Of a stretch of DNA of 64,000 nucleotides, positions 61,690 through 64,000 are shown piece after piece (position 1 is the first letter of the stretch; each line of letters starts with the position of its first letter). A program made the position numbers and the translations under genes. Under the pieces are notes generated by a model. That model did not search any database, was not told the origin of the DNA, and saw only the letters and a list, made by a program, of their open reading frames with translations. Source of the stretch: Yoonia sp. F2084L (GTDB lineage: Bacteria > Pseudomonadota > Alphaproteobacteria > Rhodobacterales > Rhodobacteraceae); assembly GCF_023015625.1 (NCBI RefSeq), contig NZ_JALKAH010000003.1, positions 1-64,000 on the forward strand. The letters are read 5' to 3'.

Positions 61690-62293
61690 TCGCTTGCGAC
61701 CGGCACTGATCTGGGGCGCGCTCGTCTCTGCGATCCTCGCGCCCATCCTTGCGGCGGCATACAGCCCACTATTGCAGTGGCGAGAGCCGATTTACATCGC
61801 CGCAGGCTTTGCTGGTATCTTCGGGATGGCGATCATGTTGATGCAACCGCTGTTGGCGGTGGGCGCGCTGCCGGGGCTGTCTTTACAGACCAGCCGCAGC
61901 TTGCACCGATACGGCGGCATGGTGCTTGTCTTGGCGGTCGCGGGTCATGTGTTGGGGCTTTGGATCACCAGCCCGCCAGATGTGATTGATGTGCTGTTGT
62001 TCCGGTCGCCCACGCCTTTTGCGATCTGGGGTGCACTTGCGATGTGGGCGATTTTCGGGGCTGCGTTGCTGGCCAGCCTGCGATTGCGTTTGCCGTTGCG
62101 GGTTTGGCGCTGGGGCCATACAGCGTTTGTGACTTTGGCTGTGATCGGGACTATCGTTCACGCCTTGCAGATCACTGGCACGATGGAACAAGTGACCAAG
62201 ATATTGCTTTCGGTGCTTGTCGTAGGTGCGCTCTTTGCTGCAATTATGCGGCGCAAGGTTTGGGCGATGGGCGTGCGGTCCCGGCGAGGCTGA
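61676..62293 (+). CDS. ferric reductase-like transmembrane heme protein
   Basis: This 205-residue protein has about six spans and four His residues in spans (77, 91, 148, 162) spaced as in ferric-reductase-like proteins that hold two b hemes (LHRYGGMVLVLAVAGHVLG; WGHTAFVTLAVIGTIVHAL). It lacks FAD and NAD domains, so electrons must come from or go to a partner. The start is a TTG within the previous gene. The pair may form a membrane electron-transfer unit with the exported protein. Confidence 0.75.
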   Translation: MSLPDRLRPALIWGALVSAILAPILAAAYSPLLQWREPIYIAAGFAGIFGMAIMLMQPLLAVGALPGLSLQTSRSLHRYGGMVLVLAVAGHVLGLWITSPPDVIDVLLFRSPTPFAIWGALAMWAIFGAALLASLRLRLPLRVWRWGHTAFVTLAVIGTIVHALQITGTMEQVTKILLSVLVVGALFAAIMRRKVWAMGVRSRRG

Positions 62294-62294
62294 C

Positions 62295-63323
62295 TTAGCC
62301 TTTTCGGTTCATGTCTTGATAGGTCGGGAGCAGGTCGCCGGGTGCTGCGGTTGCGTCATAGACGCCGCGCGCGATGGCCCGACTGAGACAAACAGCGCCG
62401 GCTGCTGCGATCTCTCGGAATTGGCTTTGATCGACTGGCGGCCCCTCGCCAGTTGCAACCCCAAACACCAGATCTCCATCCAGCGGCGTATGCGATGGCA
62501 CAATCGCCCGCGCCATCCCGTCATGCGCCGTCACAGCAAGGCGGTGGCATTGTGTTTTGGTCAGCGCCGCATCGGTTGCGATGATAGCGATAGTCGTGTT
62601 TGCGCCTTCGTTTGCTTGCAACATCATGGCGTGCTCTTTGCGACTTGGTTCAGGTGAAACCAGTCCGGCGTTCGTATCTGGCCCTGCACCGCCGAACTCT
62701 GTATCCATTTCAAAAGGGGCCGCCCAAAAGTGTTTGTCGCCTGGTGTCGTGACACTGCCCAAGGCATTGACCACAACCAATGCACCAACGGTCGTGCCGT
62801 CTGCCAGCACCAGTGACGCGGACCCTAGCCCGCCTTTCTGCATCGCCGCCATCGCACCCGTGCCCGCACCGGTTGTGCCGGTCGTAAACTGCTCGGACGC
62901 GCTTTGCAGCGCTTCTCGCCCCAGCGCGCGATAGGGGTTTTCGTCCCAGTCTTTTGCCCCGCCATTGATCAAATCAAAGATAATCGCGCCGGGCACTATG
63001 GGGATGTTCATCGTGCCAACCGGAAACCCCCGGCCCATCGCGCGCAGCCCGTCCATGACGCCGGAACAGGCATCAAGGCCAAAGGCAGAGCCGCCTGACA
63101 GAACGAGTGCATCCACCTGCTCTACGGTTTTATCAGGGGCAAGCAGATCGGTTTCTTTCGTGCCCGGCGCGCCGCCCATGACGTGCACGCTGGCTGTGAA
63201 GGGTTTGTCGCCGACGAGGACTGTTGTCCCCGTCTTGATATGGTCATCCTGCGCGTTGCCAACCCGCAGGCCAGCAACATCCGTGATCAGATTACGCGGT
63301 CCTTTAGATACAGCGGCCACCAT
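62295..63323 (-). CDS. P1-family peptidase (DmpA-like)
   Basis: This 342-residue N-terminal-nucleophile hydrolase has GTKETDLLAPDKTVEQVDALVLSGGSAFGLDA at the N-terminal half and GLGSASLVL...TVGALVVVNALG around the presumed self-cleavage site before Ser. Relatives release N-terminal amino acids, including D-residues and beta-peptides. The ATG at 63323 follows GGAGG and overlaps the end of the upstream SDR gene by 20 bases; the longer frame to 63518 is rejected. Confidence 0.88.
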   Translation of the reverse strand: MVAAVSKGPRNLITDVAGLRVGNAQDDHIKTGTTVLVGDKPFTASVHVMGGAPGTKETDLLAPDKTVEQVDALVLSGGSAFGLDACSGVMDGLRAMGRGFPVGTMNIPIVPGAIIFDLINGGAKDWDENPYRALGREALQSASEQFTTGTTGAGTGAMAAMQKGGLGSASLVLADGTTVGALVVVNALGSVTTPGDKHFWAAPFEMDTEFGGAGPDTNAGLVSPEPSRKEHAMMLQANEGANTTIAIIATDAALTKTQCHRLAVTAHDGMARAIVPSHTPLDGDLVFGVATGEGPPVDQSQFREIAAAGAVCLSRAIARGVYDATAAPGDLLPTYQDMNRKG

Positions 63324-64000
63324 CCACCTCCATCGCGACACCTGTGACCATGCTGGCTTCGTCAGAACACAAGAAACAAGCGGCGTTTCCCATGTCCTCG
63401 GGCGTCGAAAACCGCCCCAGTGGGATCGTTGACAGGAATTTGGCCCGCATTTCTGGCGTGTCCTCACCCATGAAGGATTTGAGAAGCGGCGTGTCGCCTG
63501 CCACCGGATTGATCGCATTCACACGGATGCCCTCAGGGGCCAGTTCGACCGCCATCGTTTTGGTTGCCGTGATCATCCAGCCTTTGGAGGCATTGTACCA
63601 GTTCAGGTGGGGTCGGGGTGAAACGCCTGCGGTGGAGGCGACATTGAGGATCACACCTGTACTGCGTTCTTTGAAATGCGGAACGAAGGCCTGCGCCGTT
63701 AGAAACACCGACTTCATGTTCACGTTGTAGACACGGTCAAAATCTTCTTCAGTGACGTCTTCGAGTTTGGTGGGTAGATGGGTGACGCCCGCATTGTTCA
63801 CAAGAATGTCGAGAGGGCCCTGCGAAAGCACGGTTTCAGCAAGGTTAGACACTGATTTGCCGTCTGAGACGTCACAGGCCACAGCGGTTCCGCCAATCTC
63901 GGCGGCAATCGCCTTGGCCCCTGCCAAATTGACATCGACCACGAACACCCGCGCGCCCTCGGCTGCGAATTTGCGGGCGATACCAGCGCCAAAGCCTGAG
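63304..64000 (-). CDS. short-chain dehydrogenase/reductase, partial
   Basis: The gene runs off the right edge; its N-terminus is missing. The visible 232 residues start within the Rossmann loop SGFGAGIARKFAAEGARV and continue with DVSDG, LVNNAGVTHLP, the catalytic Tyr-x-x-x-Lys in WYNASKGWMI and INPVAGDTPLL. This fits 3-oxoacyl-ACP reductase-type or glucose-dehydrogenase-type SDRs; the substrate is unknown. It overlaps the P1 peptidase gene downstream by 20 bases. Confidence 0.88.
   Translation of the reverse strand, partial: SGFGAGIARKFAAEGARVFVVDVNLAGAKAIAAEIGGTAVACDVSDGKSVSNLAETVLSQGPLDILVNNAGVTHLPTKLEDVTEEDFDRVYNVNMKSVFLTAQAFVPHFKERSTGVILNVASTAGVSPRPHLNWYNASKGWMITATKTMAVELAPEGIRVNAINPVAGDTPLLKSFMGEDTPEMRAKFLSTIPLGRFSTPEDMGNAACFLCSDEASMVTGVAMEVDGGRCI

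Noticed and set aside
63324-63518. Longer N-terminus for the P1 peptidase
   Set aside because: The added stretch is the other frame of the SDR gene; the ATG at 63323 has GGAGG upstream and matches family length.
1-64000. CRISPR arrays, prophage genes, restriction or known defence genes
   Set aside because: No regularly spaced repeats, phage structural genes, methyltransferases or nucleases of defence systems were seen.

Overview
The window looks like a chromosomal segment of a marine Rhodobacteraceae (Roseobacter-group) alphaproteobacterium. The basis is gene content and order: petP-petR, xseB-ispA-dxs, an NDUFA9-like complex I protein, gltD/gltB and several ABC uptake operons, in a moderately GC-rich background with tight ATGA-type gene overlaps. 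No ribosomal RNA, CRISPR array, prophage module, toxin-antitoxin pair or replication origin was recognised.

Region 1 (1-9.9 kb) is accessory DNA, visibly AT-richer than the rest. It starts with the end of an IS3-family element that appears to have cut into an unknown gene (87-1655). Then come a two-gene unit of unknown membrane proteins (2009-4042) and a three-gene minus-strand operon (8749-4285) encoding an exported protein, a two-span membrane protein and a large exported protein that joins a trypsin-like protease domain to an FKBP-like domain. After about 1.1 kb without a convincing gene, the region ends at a tRNA-Leu(CAG) whose 3' end faces the island. This is the least explained part of the window.

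Region 2 (10-34.1 kb) is mostly core housekeeping: a complex I assembly-type protein, uppP, glutamate synthase (gltD and gltB, separated by two tandem secreted paralogues), mtgA, a GST-fold FzlA-like protein, queG, a sugar dehydrogenase, a fatty acid desaturase, an EamA exporter, ilvE, petP/petR, a deacetylase, xseB-ispA-dxs, an AraC regulator and a VOC protein.

Region 3 (34.1-50.4 kb) is mostly transport and catabolism: a five-gene oligopeptide-type ABC operon, a phnD-phnC-phnE-phnE phosphonate-type transporter followed by a HAD phosphatase, a voltage-gated sodium channel of the NaChBac type, an epimerase, a class II aldolase-like protein, and a pair of oxidative sugar-catabolism genes (IlvD/Edd dehydratase plus sugar 1-dehydrogenase).

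Region 4 (50.5-61.1 kb) is a complete reductive pyrimidine degradation locus: preT-preA (dihydropyrimidine dehydrogenase), a TetR regulator of RutR type, beta-ureidopropionase, dihydropyrimidinase, a small CPCC protein and a four-gene ABC importer. A perfect RutR-type palindrome lies between the regulator and the amidase gene, and a degenerate copy lies upstream of preT, which suggests one regulon.

Region 5 (61.2-64 kb) holds a Tat-exported intradiol-dioxygenase-fold protein coupled to a four-histidine ferric-reductase-like membrane protein, then a P1 peptidase and a short-chain dehydrogenase cut by the window edge. Two related families of short intergenic repeats (three copies each) are scattered through regions 2-4. 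One family carries a Shine-Dalgarno sequence plus ATG and seems to supply the start of queG and a 16-codon upstream reading frame coupled to the deacetylase gene.
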